DNA of 11,019 nt from Rhizorhabdus sp. (GCA_004297635.1 SCUQ01000127.1:1-11019); one strand, 5' to 3'. Shown: positions 1 to 10,999, numbered from the stretch's first letter. The notes: generated from the sequence alone by a model not told the origin. Numbers and translations are program-made.

Positions 1-57
1 GCGCACCGCCCACAGGATCACATCACCCTGGAAATGGCGCCACTTGAAATCCGTCAT
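1..57 (-). CDS. IS6100 transposase, N-terminal fragment (left copy)
   Basis: Starting from the ATG at 57 on the minus strand, 19 codons are present before the window ends: MTDFKWRHFQGDVILWAVR. This matches the IS6100 transposase N-terminus as remembered (full protein about 264 aa, DDE catalytic domain). Neither the catalytic residues nor most of the helix-turn-helix is in the window. The gene is cut by the window edge, not necessarily broken in the genome. It is transcribed leftward, away from the cargo. IS6-family transposases act by replicative cointegration. Confidence 0.9.
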   Translation of the reverse strand, partial: MTDFKWRHFQGDVILWAVR

Positions 58-89
58 CGTTCCGTCCGTCCAATCTCCGCCAAGCATGC

Positions 90-869
90 TCAAGCTTCAC
101 GATTTTTGCAACAGAGCCTCCGCGCGCGATACTGGGTCGGCGCGGTGCCGAAGCGGCGACTGAAGGCGCGGGTGAAGCTGGCATTGTTGAGATAGCCGCA
201 GCGATAGCCGACCGATGCGACCGGCAGGTCGGTCGACAGGAGCAGCATCTTCGCACCCTCGAGCCGTTTCTCGGCCAGCGCATCGGCGATCGAACAGTCG
301 AACATGTCGCGGAAACCGCGGGTCAGCTTGGCGCGGTTGAGACCGCAGGCGCGCGACAGCGTGTCGAGCGTCAGCTTCTCCGCCCAGCGCTCGTCGATCA
401 TCGACCTTGCATTGAGGATGCGGCGGCTGTCCTCCTGTGACAAATGGCTCTCCCCCAGCACCGGAACCAGCGCGCTGTCCCCGATCAGGCGCAGCGTATC
501 GCACAGCAATTCGATGCTCTTGGCGAGACGGTAGGGCTCGCGCGCGCCTTCGGGCATGTCGCAGTCGCGGATGGCCAGGGCGATCTCGCGCAGTTCGCGG
601 GTGATGTGGAAGGCGCCGTCGCGCCCCTCGGGCAGCGCGCCGAACAGCCGCTCGATCGCCGAGGCGGAGACGATCAGGAGAAGCTGGTCGTCGCCGAGCG
701 TCGCGGCGGAGGGATCGGCATGCCAGCGGACCGTGGCAGGGGTACCGACGCAGCCGAGCGTGTAGCTGAGCGCAACCGGTTCGGCCGGCCAGGGGCGTTG
801 CGGCAACGCGCCCGCGCCTACCATTGCCGCCATCTCGTGGGAGACCTGTACCCAGTCCCGCTCGACCAT
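90..869 (-). CDS. AraC-family transcriptional regulator, C-terminus replaced by IS6100
   Basis: Predicted DNA-binding regulator of 259 aa. The C-terminal third is a clear AraC/XylS double helix-turn-helix: HTH1 at about residues 166-191 (LTLDTLSRACGLNRAKLTRGF...) and HTH2 at about 215-240, ending in the family signature SFTRAFSRRFGTAPTQYR. The N-terminal part is an unrecognised sensor domain. Codon 251 straddles the IS6100 junction at 118/119. The last eight residues (LCCKNREA) and the TGA stop are IS-encoded. Because the break lies after the second HTH, DNA binding may survive. The ATG at 869 is preferred because GAGAGG lies 9 nt upstream; the ATG at 878 is in frame but abuts that Shine-Dalgarno sequence. 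The gene follows the MFS gene by 79 nt on the same strand, downstream of a dyad resembling the one before the TonB receptor gene. It is therefore the best local candidate for regulator of the cluster (inference). Confidence 0.88.
   Translation of the reverse strand: MVERDWVQVSHEMAAMVGAGALPQRPWPAEPVALSYTLGCVGTPATVRWHADPSAATLGDDQLLLIVSASAIERLFGALPEGRDGAFHITRELREIALAIRDCDMPEGAREPYRLAKSIELLCDTLRLIGDSALVPVLGESHLSQEDSRRILNARSMIDERWAEKLTLDTLSRACGLNRAKLTRGFRDMFDCSIADALAEKRLEGAKMLLLSTDLPVASVGYRCGYLNNASFTRAFSRRFGTAPTQYRARRLCCKNREA
105..118. repeat. IS6100 terminal inverted repeat (left copy)
   Basis: The 14-bp TTTGCAACAGAGCC is the exact reverse complement of the repeat at 10904-10917. It marks the inner boundary of the left IS copy and the point where araC sequence begins (119). 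It contains an outward-facing TTGCAA (106-111) resembling a -35 box, but no -10 element follows at a suitable distance in araC. Confidence 0.93.
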
Positions 870-905
870 CCAGCGCATCCTCTCATCCTATCGAGGAAAA
901 GCTAG

Positions 906-943
906 ACCTTCCTGATAGGTTTGTCGAGACCTATCAGAAAGGT
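906..943. promoter_or_regulatory. Candidate operator: paired 15-bp near-palindromes before araC
   Basis: Two 15-mers, 906-920 (ACCTTCCTGATAGGT) and 929-943 (ACCTATCAGAAAGGT), are inverted copies of each other at 14 of 15 positions, separated by 8 nt. Each is also nearly palindromic internally (ACCTwTC-n-GAwAGGT). The pair begins 5 nt after the MFS stop and ends 36 nt before the araC ATG at 869. A weak promoter candidate on the minus strand (TCGACA 927-922, 17-nt spacer, TAGCTT 904-899) would be overlapped by it. Recurrence of the same 15-mer pattern at 6836-6866 favours an operator. A transcription terminator behind the MFS gene is the alternative, since the 15-bp stem is followed on the minus strand by CTAGCTTTTCC. 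Confidence 0.6.
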
Positions 944-948
944 AAAGG

Positions 949-2259
949 TCATGTGGCGAGCGAGGTCGAATCGCGCGGCGCGTGGCGCATCGCCAGGGGG
1001 AAGGCGAGCGAGGCGATCGCCGTGATCACGACGCCGACGATCGCGAGCGCGGTGCCCAGATGGCTCTCCCCGCCCAGCAGGCCGCTGACCAGCGTGATCA
1101 GCGGCGGCGCCACGCCGAAGCCGAGGACGCCGGCCAGCGCCACGAACAGCCCAATGCAGAATCCGCGCAGCTCGTTGGGCAGCAGGACCGTGATGGTGAC
1201 GCCGACGATCAGCCCGGCGGCTGTGCCGCAGAACAGGAAGAGCCCGAGCATCAGCGCGAAACTGGGCACGTCGGGGGCGAGCGGGAAAAGTGACATCGGC
1301 ACCGACAGGGTCGTCGCCGCGATCGCGCCGATCAGGATGCCGCCACGGCGCGGAAGGCGATGGCCCCAGTCGGCGACAAGACCGCCCAGGATCGATCCGA
1401 TCACGCCGGCGGCGAAGACGACCAGGCCCATCCACTGGGCGAACTGATCGGGCTGGAGCCCATAGCTGCGGCTCAGCACCGGCGCGGCCCAGATGCCGGC
1501 GGCGGTATCGATCATCGCGACCGAGAGCTGGCCGGCGAACAAGGGAAGGATGAAGGCACGCCGGTCCCAAAGTTCGCGCATCGCGACCGAGAAGGGAGCA
1601 TCGGCGCCCGCGACCGTCTCGCGCCGGGCCGGCTCGCGGACGAACAGCAGCGGCAGGCACACGATCACGCCGATCGCGGCCACGGCGAGATGGACCCCGC
1701 GCCAAGGCGCGACCGGGCCGATCCATGCGGGAAGCACCATCGTGCCGAGCATGCCGAACAGCCAGCCGCCCAGCGCGAACGCACCCGCGCTGCCGCCCCA
1801 TTTGCCGAGCGTCAGGACCAGCATCGCGCTGCCGCGCTGGGTCGGCGGGCACATGTCGGCCGCGATCGAGATAGCGGCGGTGACCGAACAGAAGCCGCCC
1901 ACCGCGACGAACATCCGGGCGATGAACAGCCCGGTGACGCTGTCGGCGAAGGCGGTCAGCACCAGCCCGATCGTCCAGCCGAGCACCAGCAGGAGCAGGA
2001 GCCGCATCCGGTTGCTGCTGTCGACCAGTCGTCCGATCGGCACCGCCAGCACGGCGAGCGGCGCCGCCGCGCCCACGCCCTGGATGAAGCCGAGCTGGTT
2101 GTCTGTCAGGCCCAGTTCGGCCTTGGCGGCCTCCTGGACGATGCTGAAAAGGAAGATCGACATCGTGCCGATGGCCAGCGCCAGCGCCAGGGCGAACAGC
2201 GCGGGCAGCGCGGCGGACAGGCGCGGTTCGGCGCGCGTTGGGTCAGGTGCGAGGGGCAA
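949..2259 (-). CDS. MFS transporter (12-TM secondary permease)
   Basis: Predicted inner-membrane major facilitator superfamily permease of 436 aa, a normal length for 12 transmembrane helices. The protein is mostly hydrophobic stretches, beginning with a helix at about residues 16-40. A motif-A-like loop GRLVDSSNRMR is at 76-86, and a central charged loop containing REPARRETVAG separates the two six-helix halves. The start is a TTG at 2259, chosen because a perfect AGGAGG lies 4 nt upstream and no ATG precedes the first membrane helix. This start overlaps the upstream esterase gene by 17 nt, suggesting translational coupling. Substrate and direction cannot be read from sequence. In context it could import the ester or its acid product, or export a by-product. 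Confidence 0.9.
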   Translation of the reverse strand: MPLAPDPTRAEPRLSAALPALFALALALAIGTMSIFLFSIVQEAAKAELGLTDNQLGFIQGVGAAAPLAVLAVPIGRLVDSSNRMRLLLLLVLGWTIGLVLTAFADSVTGLFIARMFVAVGGFCSVTAAISIAADMCPPTQRGSAMLVLTLGKWGGSAGAFALGGWLFGMLGTMVLPAWIGPVAPWRGVHLAVAAIGVIVCLPLLFVREPARRETVAGADAPFSVAMRELWDRRAFILPLFAGQLSVAMIDTAAGIWAAPVLSRSYGLQPDQFAQWMGLVVFAAGVIGSILGGLVADWGHRLPRRGGILIGAIAATTLSVPMSLFPLAPDVPSFALMLGLFLFCGTAAGLIVGVTITVLLPNELRGFCIGLFVALAGVLGFGVAPPLITLVSGLLGGESHLGTALAIVGVVITAIASLAFPLAMRHAPRDSTSLAT

Positions 2260-3193
2260 GGAACCTCCTGAGGGCCGACTGGCTGAGCTGCCGCGCCTGC
2301 CGGCTGACATAGGCGTCGGCCTGCAGTTCGAAGGCGTGGAAGGCTCCGGGAAAAAGATGGAATTCGATCGGCACGCCTGCGCGGGCGAGGCGGCGCGCAT
2401 AATCGAGATTCTCCTCCAGGAAGAGATCGAGCGCTCCGGCGTAGAGGAAGGTCGGCGGCAGGCCTGACAGGTCGGTCGCGCGGGCGGGCGCCGCATAGGG
2501 CGAAACGTCGGCGCCGCCGGGCGCATGGCCGAGCAGGGCTTCCCAGCCGAAGCGGTTCTTTTCCGGCGTCCAGACATATTCGCCGACGAAGGGATGGGGT
2601 TCGGCGCCGCTGCCGTTGCGATCGTCGAGCATCGGATAGATGAGCTGCTGGAAGGCGAGGGGATATTCGCCGCGGTCGCGCGCCAGCAGCGCCAGCGCCG
2701 CGGCAAGGCCGCCGCCCGCGCTTTCGCCCATCACGCCGATCCGGGCCGTATCGAAACCCTGTTCGGCGGCGTTGGCGAAGACCCAGGCAAGGCCGGCATA
2801 GCAGTCCTCGATCGAGCCGGGAAACACGGTCTCGGGCGCGAGCCGATAGTCGACCGAGACGATCGCGCAGTTCAGCTCGATCGCCAGCGGCCCGTTGGAC
2901 ATGTCCCCCTGATCCGCGGTGCCGGCGACAAAGCCGCCGCCATGGATGTGATAGATGACGGGAAGCGGGGCGGCGGCCGCGTCCTTCGGTCGCAGGACGC
3001 GCAGCTGGATGTCGGGGCCCCCCGCAGGGCCGGCGACGGTCTTCACCTCGATCGCCGCGTCGGTCTGCGCCGGCGGCAGCATCGCCCTCAACTGCTCGCG
3101 CAGCGCAGGCAGGCTTTCGCGGCTGAGCTCGCTGTCCGGAAACTGCTCCAGAACGGGCAGGAGTTCGGGGTCGACGAGGTGGCGGCTGTTCAC
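2243..3193 (-). CDS. Alpha/beta-hydrolase esterase, HSL (hormone-sensitive lipase) family
   Basis: Predicted carboxylic-ester hydrolase of 316 aa, the usual size for bacterial HSL-family (family IV) esterases. Oxyanion-hole motif HGGG is at residues 84-87. The nucleophile elbow is GESAGGG with catalytic Ser158. The likely triad is completed by Asp256 (AGALDLFLEEN) and His286 (GAFHAFE). No signal peptide is visible, so it is probably cytoplasmic. The start is taken as GTG at 3193 (MNSRHLVDPELLPVLE), with AAAGGA 7 nt upstream. The in-frame ATG at 3217 has no Shine-Dalgarno and sits just behind a GC hairpin. It lies 55 nt after the dehydrogenase gene and overlaps the MFS gene by 17 nt, so it is co-transcribed with both. 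Substrate is unknown; the family prefers short-to-medium acyl or small aromatic esters. Confidence 0.92.
   Translation of the reverse strand: MNSRHLVDPELLPVLEQFPDSELSRESLPALREQLRAMLPPAQTDAAIEVKTVAGPAGGPDIQLRVLRPKDAAAAPLPVIYHIHGGGFVAGTADQGDMSNGPLAIELNCAIVSVDYRLAPETVFPGSIEDCYAGLAWVFANAAEQGFDTARIGVMGESAGGGLAAALALLARDRGEYPLAFQQLIYPMLDDRNGSGAEPHPFVGEYVWTPEKNRFGWEALLGHAPGGADVSPYAAPARATDLSGLPPTFLYAGALDLFLEENLDYARRLARAGVPIEFHLFPGAFHAFELQADAYVSRQARQLSQSALRRFLAPRT
2264..2269 (-). promoter_or_regulatory. Shine-Dalgarno site that fixes the TTG start of the MFS gene
   Basis: The minus strand reads AGGAGG, then TTCC, then TTG CCC CTC. This is a perfect anti-16S match with a 4-nt spacer, located inside the last codons of the esterase gene. 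It supports a TTG start for the permease and re-initiation coupled to esterase translation. Confidence 0.75.
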
Positions 3194-3200
3194 GGGCAGA

Positions 3201-3206
3201 TCCTTT
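3201..3206 (-). promoter_or_regulatory. Shine-Dalgarno site that decides the GTG start of the HSL esterase
   Basis: The minus strand reads AAAGGA, then the 7-nt TCTGCCC, then GTG. This favours the GTG at 3193 over the ATG at 3217, whose upstream region is GCCTCCGTC and has no purine-rich site. Confidence 0.6.
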
Positions 3207-3222
3207 CCAGCGGACATGACGG

Positions 3223-3244
3223 AGGCCCGGACGGAACCGGGCCT
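3223..3244. other. Intercistronic GC hairpin between dehydrogenase and esterase genes
   Basis: AGGCCCGG (3223-3230) and CCGGGCCT (3237-3244) form a perfect 8-bp stem around a 6-nt loop. It lies 4 nt after the dehydrogenase stop codon and upstream of the esterase start. There is no T-tract on either side, so it is not a convincing intrinsic terminator. It may stabilise the upstream 3' end or lower expression of the distal genes (inference). Confidence 0.65.
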
Positions 3245-3248
3245 TCGT

Positions 3249-4652
3249 TCAAAGCTGGAATATCTTGCCGGGGTTGAACAGGTCCTTCGGGTCGATCGCA
3301 CGCTTGATCAGCCGCATCATTTCGACCGCGTCACCCAGTTCGTCGACGAGGAACTGCTGCTTGCCCAGACCGATGCCATGTTCGCCGGTACAGGTGCCGT
3401 CCATGGCGAGCGCGCGGGCGACGATCCGGTCGTTGAGTGCCTCGACCTCGATCATCTCCTCCGGCCTTTTGGGATCGATCGCGAAGATCACGTGGAAATT
3501 GCCGTCGCCGACATGGCCGAGGATCGTCGAGGGTACCGACGACGTCGCAAGATCTTCCTTGGTCTCGACGATGCATTCGGCGAGGCGGCTGATCGGCACG
3601 CAGACGTCGGTGGTCCAGCCGACCGCGCCGGGGCGCTGGTTGACCGCGGCGTAATAGGCCTCGTGCCGCGCTTTCCACAGCCGGTTGCGTTCTTCGGGCA
3701 GGTTCGACCAGAGGAACTCGCCGCCGCCATTATAGCCGGCGATCTCGCGCACCGTCTCGACCTGCTCCTCGACATAGCGTTCGGAGCCGTGGAATTCGAA
3801 CAGCAGGGTCGTCTTTTCGGGATAGTCGAGCTTCGAATAGGCGTTGCAGGCCCGAACCTGCGCATCGTCGAGGATCTCGATCCGCGCGACCGGCACGCCG
3901 ATCTGGATCGACTGGACGACGGTGTCGACCGCGCCCTTGAGGGTCTCGAAGGAGCAGACCGCCGAGGAGATCGCCTCGGGAATGCCGTGCAGGCGCAGGG
4001 TGATCTCGGTGATGATGCCCAGCGTGCCTTCGGCGCCGATCATCAGACGGGTCAGGTCGTAGCCCGCCGCCGACTTGCGCGCCCGGCGCGCGGTACGGAT
4101 CACCTTGCCGTCGGGGGTGACGACGCGCAGCGACAGGATCGCCTCGCGCATCGTACCGTAGCGCACCGCGTTGGTGCCGGACGCACGGGTCGACGCCATG
4201 CCGCCGATGGTGGCGTTGGCCCCGGGATCGATCGGGAAGAACAGCCCCTGGTCGCGCAGATGTTCGTTGAGCTGTTCGCGCCGCACCCCCGCCTGGACGG
4301 TGCAGTCGAAATCCTCCTGGTTCACCTCGAGGATCGCGTTCATCTCCGACAGGTCGATCGTGAGGCCGCCCTTGACCGGGGTGACGTTGCCCTCGAGCGA
4401 GGTGCCGGCGCCGAAGGCTATGATCGGTACCTCGGCGGCGACGCACAGCCTGACCAGCGCCGCCACCTCTTCGGTCGAGCGAACGAAGGCGACCGCATCG
4501 GGCAGCACCGGATCGAAATGGGTCTCGCTCGACCCATGCTGGAGGCGGATCGCCTCCCCGGTGCCGAGCCGGTCGCCGACCACCGCACGAACCTCGTCGA
4601 GGAAGCCCGTGGGCAGCGGCTTGCGGTCGAAATTGGGCAGGGGCGCGGTCAT
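3249..4652 (-). CDS. FAD-linked D-lactate/D-2-hydroxyacid dehydrogenase (GlcD/DLD family)
   Basis: Predicted flavoprotein of 467 aa in the VAO/PCMH superfamily, of the cytochrome-linked D-lactate dehydrogenase and glycolate oxidase GlcD type. It would oxidise a D-2-hydroxyacid to the 2-oxoacid and pass electrons to the respiratory chain or an electron-transfer protein. The FAD-binding PCMH domain carries FGAGTSLEGN (about 80-89) and GGMASTRASGTNAVRYGTM. The C-terminal FAD-oxidase domain carries GHVGDGNFH and the signature GTCTGEHGIGLGK (419-431), ending NPGKIFQL. Length and motifs are complete. The ATG at 4652 is preferred; a TTG at 4664 is also in frame but has no Shine-Dalgarno. Only 8 nt separate it from the TonB-receptor stop, so the two are almost certainly co-transcribed. 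The exact hydroxyacid (lactate, glycolate, 2-hydroxyglutarate or a longer one) cannot be told from sequence. Confidence 0.93.
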   Translation of the reverse strand: MTAPLPNFDRKPLPTGFLDEVRAVVGDRLGTGEAIRLQHGSSETHFDPVLPDAVAFVRSTEEVAALVRLCVAAEVPIIAFGAGTSLEGNVTPVKGGLTIDLSEMNAILEVNQEDFDCTVQAGVRREQLNEHLRDQGLFFPIDPGANATIGGMASTRASGTNAVRYGTMREAILSLRVVTPDGKVIRTARRARKSAAGYDLTRLMIGAEGTLGIITEITLRLHGIPEAISSAVCSFETLKGAVDTVVQSIQIGVPVARIEILDDAQVRACNAYSKLDYPEKTTLLFEFHGSERYVEEQVETVREIAGYNGGGEFLWSNLPEERNRLWKARHEAYYAAVNQRPGAVGWTTDVCVPISRLAECIVETKEDLATSSVPSTILGHVGDGNFHVIFAIDPKRPEEMIEVEALNDRIVARALAMDGTCTGEHGIGLGKQQFLVDELGDAVEMMRLIKRAIDPKDLFNPGKIFQL

Positions 4653-4660
4653 GGCCTGTC

Positions 4661-6775
<2,115 letters not shown>

Positions 6776-6832
6776 CTGTGGTCCTCTCCTGAAACGCGCC
6801 GACCTTTGATGATCTGGCGCCAACCAATGAAG

Positions 6833-6869
6833 AGGACCTATCCGATAGCTTATCTTTCAGAAAGGTCCT
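6833..6869. promoter_or_regulatory. Candidate operator: paired dyad upstream of the TonB-receptor gene
   Basis: This is a 37-bp imperfect inverted repeat centred on 6851. The 18-base arms AGGACCTATCCGATAGCT (6833-6850) and, on the other strand, AGGACCTTTCTGAAAGAT (6869-6852) agree at 14 positions. Each arm contains a 15-mer (6836-6850 and 6852-6866) that is nearly palindromic by itself. The minus-strand arm ACCTTTCTGAAAGAT matches the araC-side site ACCTTTCTGATAGGT (943-929) at 13 of 15 positions. It lies 57-94 nt before the receptor ATG, a typical operator position. No confident -35/-10 pair was identified beside it. Confidence 0.62.
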
Positions 6870-6931
6870 GATGCACCGCCGGCTTTGCCGATCGGCTCGG
6901 ACAATTGACCGGCCCGATCAAGTGTCTGAAA

Positions 6932-8416
6932 TCAAGGAAGAAAGGTCGCCGCCGGCAGGCGTGGTTCGGAACGGGCGAGTCCGTCCGAAATCGAATAGAC
7001 CAGCCTTTTCTCGCGGTCGAACGGCGACCAGGGCAGGTTGCCGTCGCGGGCGAAGTCGACCCAAAGCCGATGCATGCGATCGGCGAGCTGCTGCGGCGGG
7101 GCTTCCCCGACCAGGCCCTGCGCGCCCGTCGCGGTCGCGAGCGTGTCGAACACGAAGGGCAGTTCGACCGCGTGGCAGGAGCCGAGCTCGCCCTTGAAGG
7201 CGGGCGAGCGCCAGTCGAACTCGTACATATGCGTCCGGCCCTGATGCTCCTCGGCGAAACGGCGCGCGGGCCAGCGGAAGACGAGGTCGTTCATCGCGTC
7301 GGTCAGCGCCTGTCCGGGCTTCACGCCATGCTTCCCCAGGCCATAGGCCTTGAGCACCCTGCGCGCGCCCGGTTGCGATCGGCTGAGCAGGAATGTCGCG
7401 AGCAGGCCACCGATCTTGTCGCGCACCCCGGAGGGGACGAGGAAGAGATTCATCTCCTCCGCATTGGTGCCGATCAGGACCTCGACATCGCTCCCCGCGC
7501 CGCGCCGCAAAGCTTCGAGCGGTTGGAGCGGAAGGACGTCGTCGCCATGGACGGGCATGAAGCGACTGAGGCCGAACATCGGCTCATGCCCCCTCGAATC
7601 GCGCAGGTCGATCCGCGCGGTCGGCGCCGATATCTGCTCGACCGCGTCGAGCGCATCGCCCGGCGCCACGCTGGCGAAGCCGGCCCGGTCGGGCGTCACC
7701 CGCAGCAGCTTGGCCAGCTTCTTGACCAGTCGCTGCATCACCGGGATCTCGCGGGTCATGCCGGCATGGCCGCTCTGGATGATAGCGCGGCGGAACAGGC
7801 CTTTGGCGAGCGGGGAAGCGATCAGGTCGGCGATCGCCATGGCGCCCGCGGACTCGCCGAACACCGTGATATTGCGCGGATCGCCGCCGAATGCCGCGGC
7901 ATTCGCGCGCACCCACTGCAGCGCTGCGATCATGTCGCGCAGGCCCAGATTGGTGGGCACGCCCGGGATTGGAAGGAAGCCGTCGATGCCCATGCGGTAG
8001 TTGATCGCGAAACAGACCAGACCGGCGCGGGCGAAGGCGGCGCCGTCGCTGATCGACACGTCCTTGCTGCCGATCACGAAGCCGCCGCCGTGGATCCACA
8101 CCATCACCGGCCGGCCGCCGCCATTGGCCTCGGGCGTCCAGATATTGGCCGACAAATAATCGTCGCCCTGAACCCAGCCGCTGCCGATCAGCGGTGTGAC
8201 GTCGAGGCCGGGGAATGCCTTGACCCGATGGGGGGCGTTGGGGCCGGGGTCGACCGCGTCGCGCACGCCTTCCCAGGGTTCGGCGGGCGCGGGGGCGGCG
8301 AAGCGACGGTCGCCCACCGGCGCGGCCGCATAGGGAACGCCGCGGAAGCGGCGAACGCCCGCTTCGATTGTTCCCCGCACCGTTCCAGCGGTCGTGTCGA
8401 CGATCGCTCTAGCCAT
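6932..8416 (-). CDS. Type-B carboxylesterase (carboxylesterase/lipase family)
   Basis: Predicted serine ester hydrolase of 494 aa, normal for bacterial type-B carboxylesterases (p-nitrobenzyl-esterase-like). It opens with the family pattern TTAGTVRG...FRGVPYAAAPVGDRRF. The oxyanion hole is HGGGF at 110-114. The nucleophile elbow is GESAG with Ser189. The acid is Glu321 (GTNAEEMNLF) and the base His415 (GSCHAVELPFVF), so the triad is complete. There is no signal peptide, so it is probably cytoplasmic. The ATG at 8416 is preferred because AGGAG lies 6 nt upstream; an adjacent in-frame ATG at 8419 is only 3 nt from it. It is on the same strand as the receptor operon but 156 nt upstream, with the candidate operator in between, so it may have its own promoter. 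It is divergent from hsp20. Substrate is unknown. Confidence 0.93.
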   Translation of the reverse strand: MARAIVDTTAGTVRGTIEAGVRRFRGVPYAAAPVGDRRFAAPAPAEPWEGVRDAVDPGPNAPHRVKAFPGLDVTPLIGSGWVQGDDYLSANIWTPEANGGGRPVMVWIHGGGFVIGSKDVSISDGAAFARAGLVCFAINYRMGIDGFLPIPGVPTNLGLRDMIAALQWVRANAAAFGGDPRNITVFGESAGAMAIADLIASPLAKGLFRRAIIQSGHAGMTREIPVMQRLVKKLAKLLRVTPDRAGFASVAPGDALDAVEQISAPTARIDLRDSRGHEPMFGLSRFMPVHGDDVLPLQPLEALRRGAGSDVEVLIGTNAEEMNLFLVPSGVRDKIGGLLATFLLSRSQPGARRVLKAYGLGKHGVKPGQALTDAMNDLVFRWPARRFAEEHQGRTHMYEFDWRSPAFKGELGSCHAVELPFVFDTLATATGAQGLVGEAPPQQLADRMHRLWVDFARDGNLPWSPFDREKRLVYSISDGLARSEPRLPAATFLP

Positions 8417-8524
8417 CATGATCTCCTGCACATTTTCGTTCTACCTAACGCATATACGCACCACGGTGCCCGCTATTGCAGTGTGCAGACCGGCTCTATC
8501 TGGATGCGCCCCGTCTTGCGGGCC

Positions 8525-8549
8525 GGAACTTCGGACGCTCCCCGGCGTC
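8525..8549 (+). promoter_or_regulatory. Weak EcfG-like (general stress) promoter candidate
   Basis: GGAAC (8525-8529), a 16-nt spacer, then CGTC (8546-8549) resembles the alphaproteobacterial EcfG consensus GGAAC-N16/17-CGTT with one mismatch in the -10. It would drive hsp20-lon with a leader of about 115 nt. Chance matches to so short a pattern are likely. Confidence 0.25.
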
Positions 8550-8583
8550 GAACGGCGGGACGCTAGGCTCGTTTCGGGCACCG

Positions 8584-8614
8584 CTTGAAATTGCGGGTCC
8601 GCGTTTCCTTATTA
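8584..8614 (+). promoter_or_regulatory. RpoH-like (heat-shock) promoter candidate for hsp20-lon
   Basis: CTTGAAA (8584-8590) is a perfect sigma-32 -35 element. A 16-nt spacer leads to CCTTATTA (8607-8614), a partial match to the heat-shock -10 element. The inferred transcript would start near 8620, about 50 nt before the hsp20 ATG. Its place before a small heat-shock protein and Lon fits known RpoH regulons. Confidence 0.5.
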
Positions 8615-8669
8615 CGGGGGAGCGGCCGTGCCCCACGGCACACCCCCGGCCGCCGAGAGAGGACGTCAC

Positions 8670-9088
8670 ATGAATTCTGGCCGATCGCGGGATTGGATGT
8701 GGGCGGAAGCCGTCGACCTGATCGACCGCGTGCAGCGCCTGCATCAGCAGGCCTTCGCCCCGTCGCGGGCGAGCGGCGGCGCGCCCAGTTGGGAGCCGCC
8801 GGCCGACATGCTCGAGACCGAGGGCGAACTGCTCGTGCTCGTCGCGCTGCCCGGGGTCGACCTCGACCAGACCGAGGCGTTCATCGACGACGGCGTGCTG
8901 GTCGTCCGCGGCTACCGGATCCTGCCTCCCGAACTGCGCATCGCCAAGATCCATCGGCTCGAACTCCCGCAAGGCCGGTTCGAACGACGCCTGCCGCTGC
9001 CGCCGGGCCGCTATGACTCGGTTCGCCGGTCGAGCGTGCATGGATGCCTGCTCGTGACGTTGAACAAGGTGAATGGAGGGCTGCGGCG

Positions 9089-9092
<4 letters not shown>
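8670..9092 (+). CDS. Small heat-shock protein, Hsp20/alpha-crystallin family
   Basis: Predicted ATP-independent holdase chaperone of 140 aa. The alpha-crystallin domain covers about residues 40-133: WEPPADMLETEGELLVLVALPGVDLD, then DDGVLVVRGYR, ELPQGRFERRLPLPPG and HGCLLVTLNK. These line up with the family's A/D-E, LPG, dG-L-v-G-R, E-G-FeR-LP and nGvL blocks. The C-terminal IxI tail motif used for oligomer assembly is absent; the protein ends VNGGLRR. The start at 8670 is supported by GAGAGGA 6 nt upstream. Its TGA overlaps the lon ATG (ATGA, 9089-9092), so the two are translationally coupled and probably share a stress promoter upstream. Hsp20 would hold unfolding proteins while Lon degrades them. 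Confidence 0.88.

Positions 9093-10999
<1,907 letters not shown>

Larger units (their letters stand above)
1..118 (-). mobile_element. IS6100 end (IS6 family), partial, left copy
   Basis: The first 118 bases are the reverse complement of the sequence that begins at 10904 on the other side of the window. They end in the 14-bp terminal inverted repeat TTTGCAACAGAGCC at 105-118 (GGCTCTGTTGCAAA when read into the element). The repeat and the transposase N-terminus are recognised from memory as IS6100, an element of about 880 bp. Only the end carrying the 5' part of the transposase gene is present; the rest lies outside the window. The insertion is in the 3' end of the araC gene. The inner flank (119-126, tccgcgcg) does not match the inner flank of the right copy, so no 8-bp target duplication can be demonstrated from inside. 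Confidence 0.93.

Noticed and set aside
106..134. Outward hybrid promoter formed by the IS6100 TTGCAA box and flanking DNA
   Set aside because: No TATAAT-like sequence occurs about 17 nt beyond the box, and it would read antisense to araC.
906..943. Intrinsic terminator after the MFS gene
   Set aside because: The stem is long but contains only moderate GC, and the downstream T-run is short and displaced (CTAGCTTTTCC). The same 15-mers recur upstream of a different gene, which a terminator would not explain. Not fully excluded.
902..1852. Minus-strand frame of 316 codons inside the MFS gene
   Set aside because: The alternative frame gives arginine-rich sequence with no membrane segments, while the other frame encodes a complete permease.
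8443..8457. Possible fifth operator site (ACCTAACGCATATAC) before the carboxylesterase gene
   Set aside because: Only about half the positions agree with the 15-bp consensus and the palindrome is absent. The nearby dyad GCACC-AC-GGTGC (8458-8469) is unrelated to it and stands alone.
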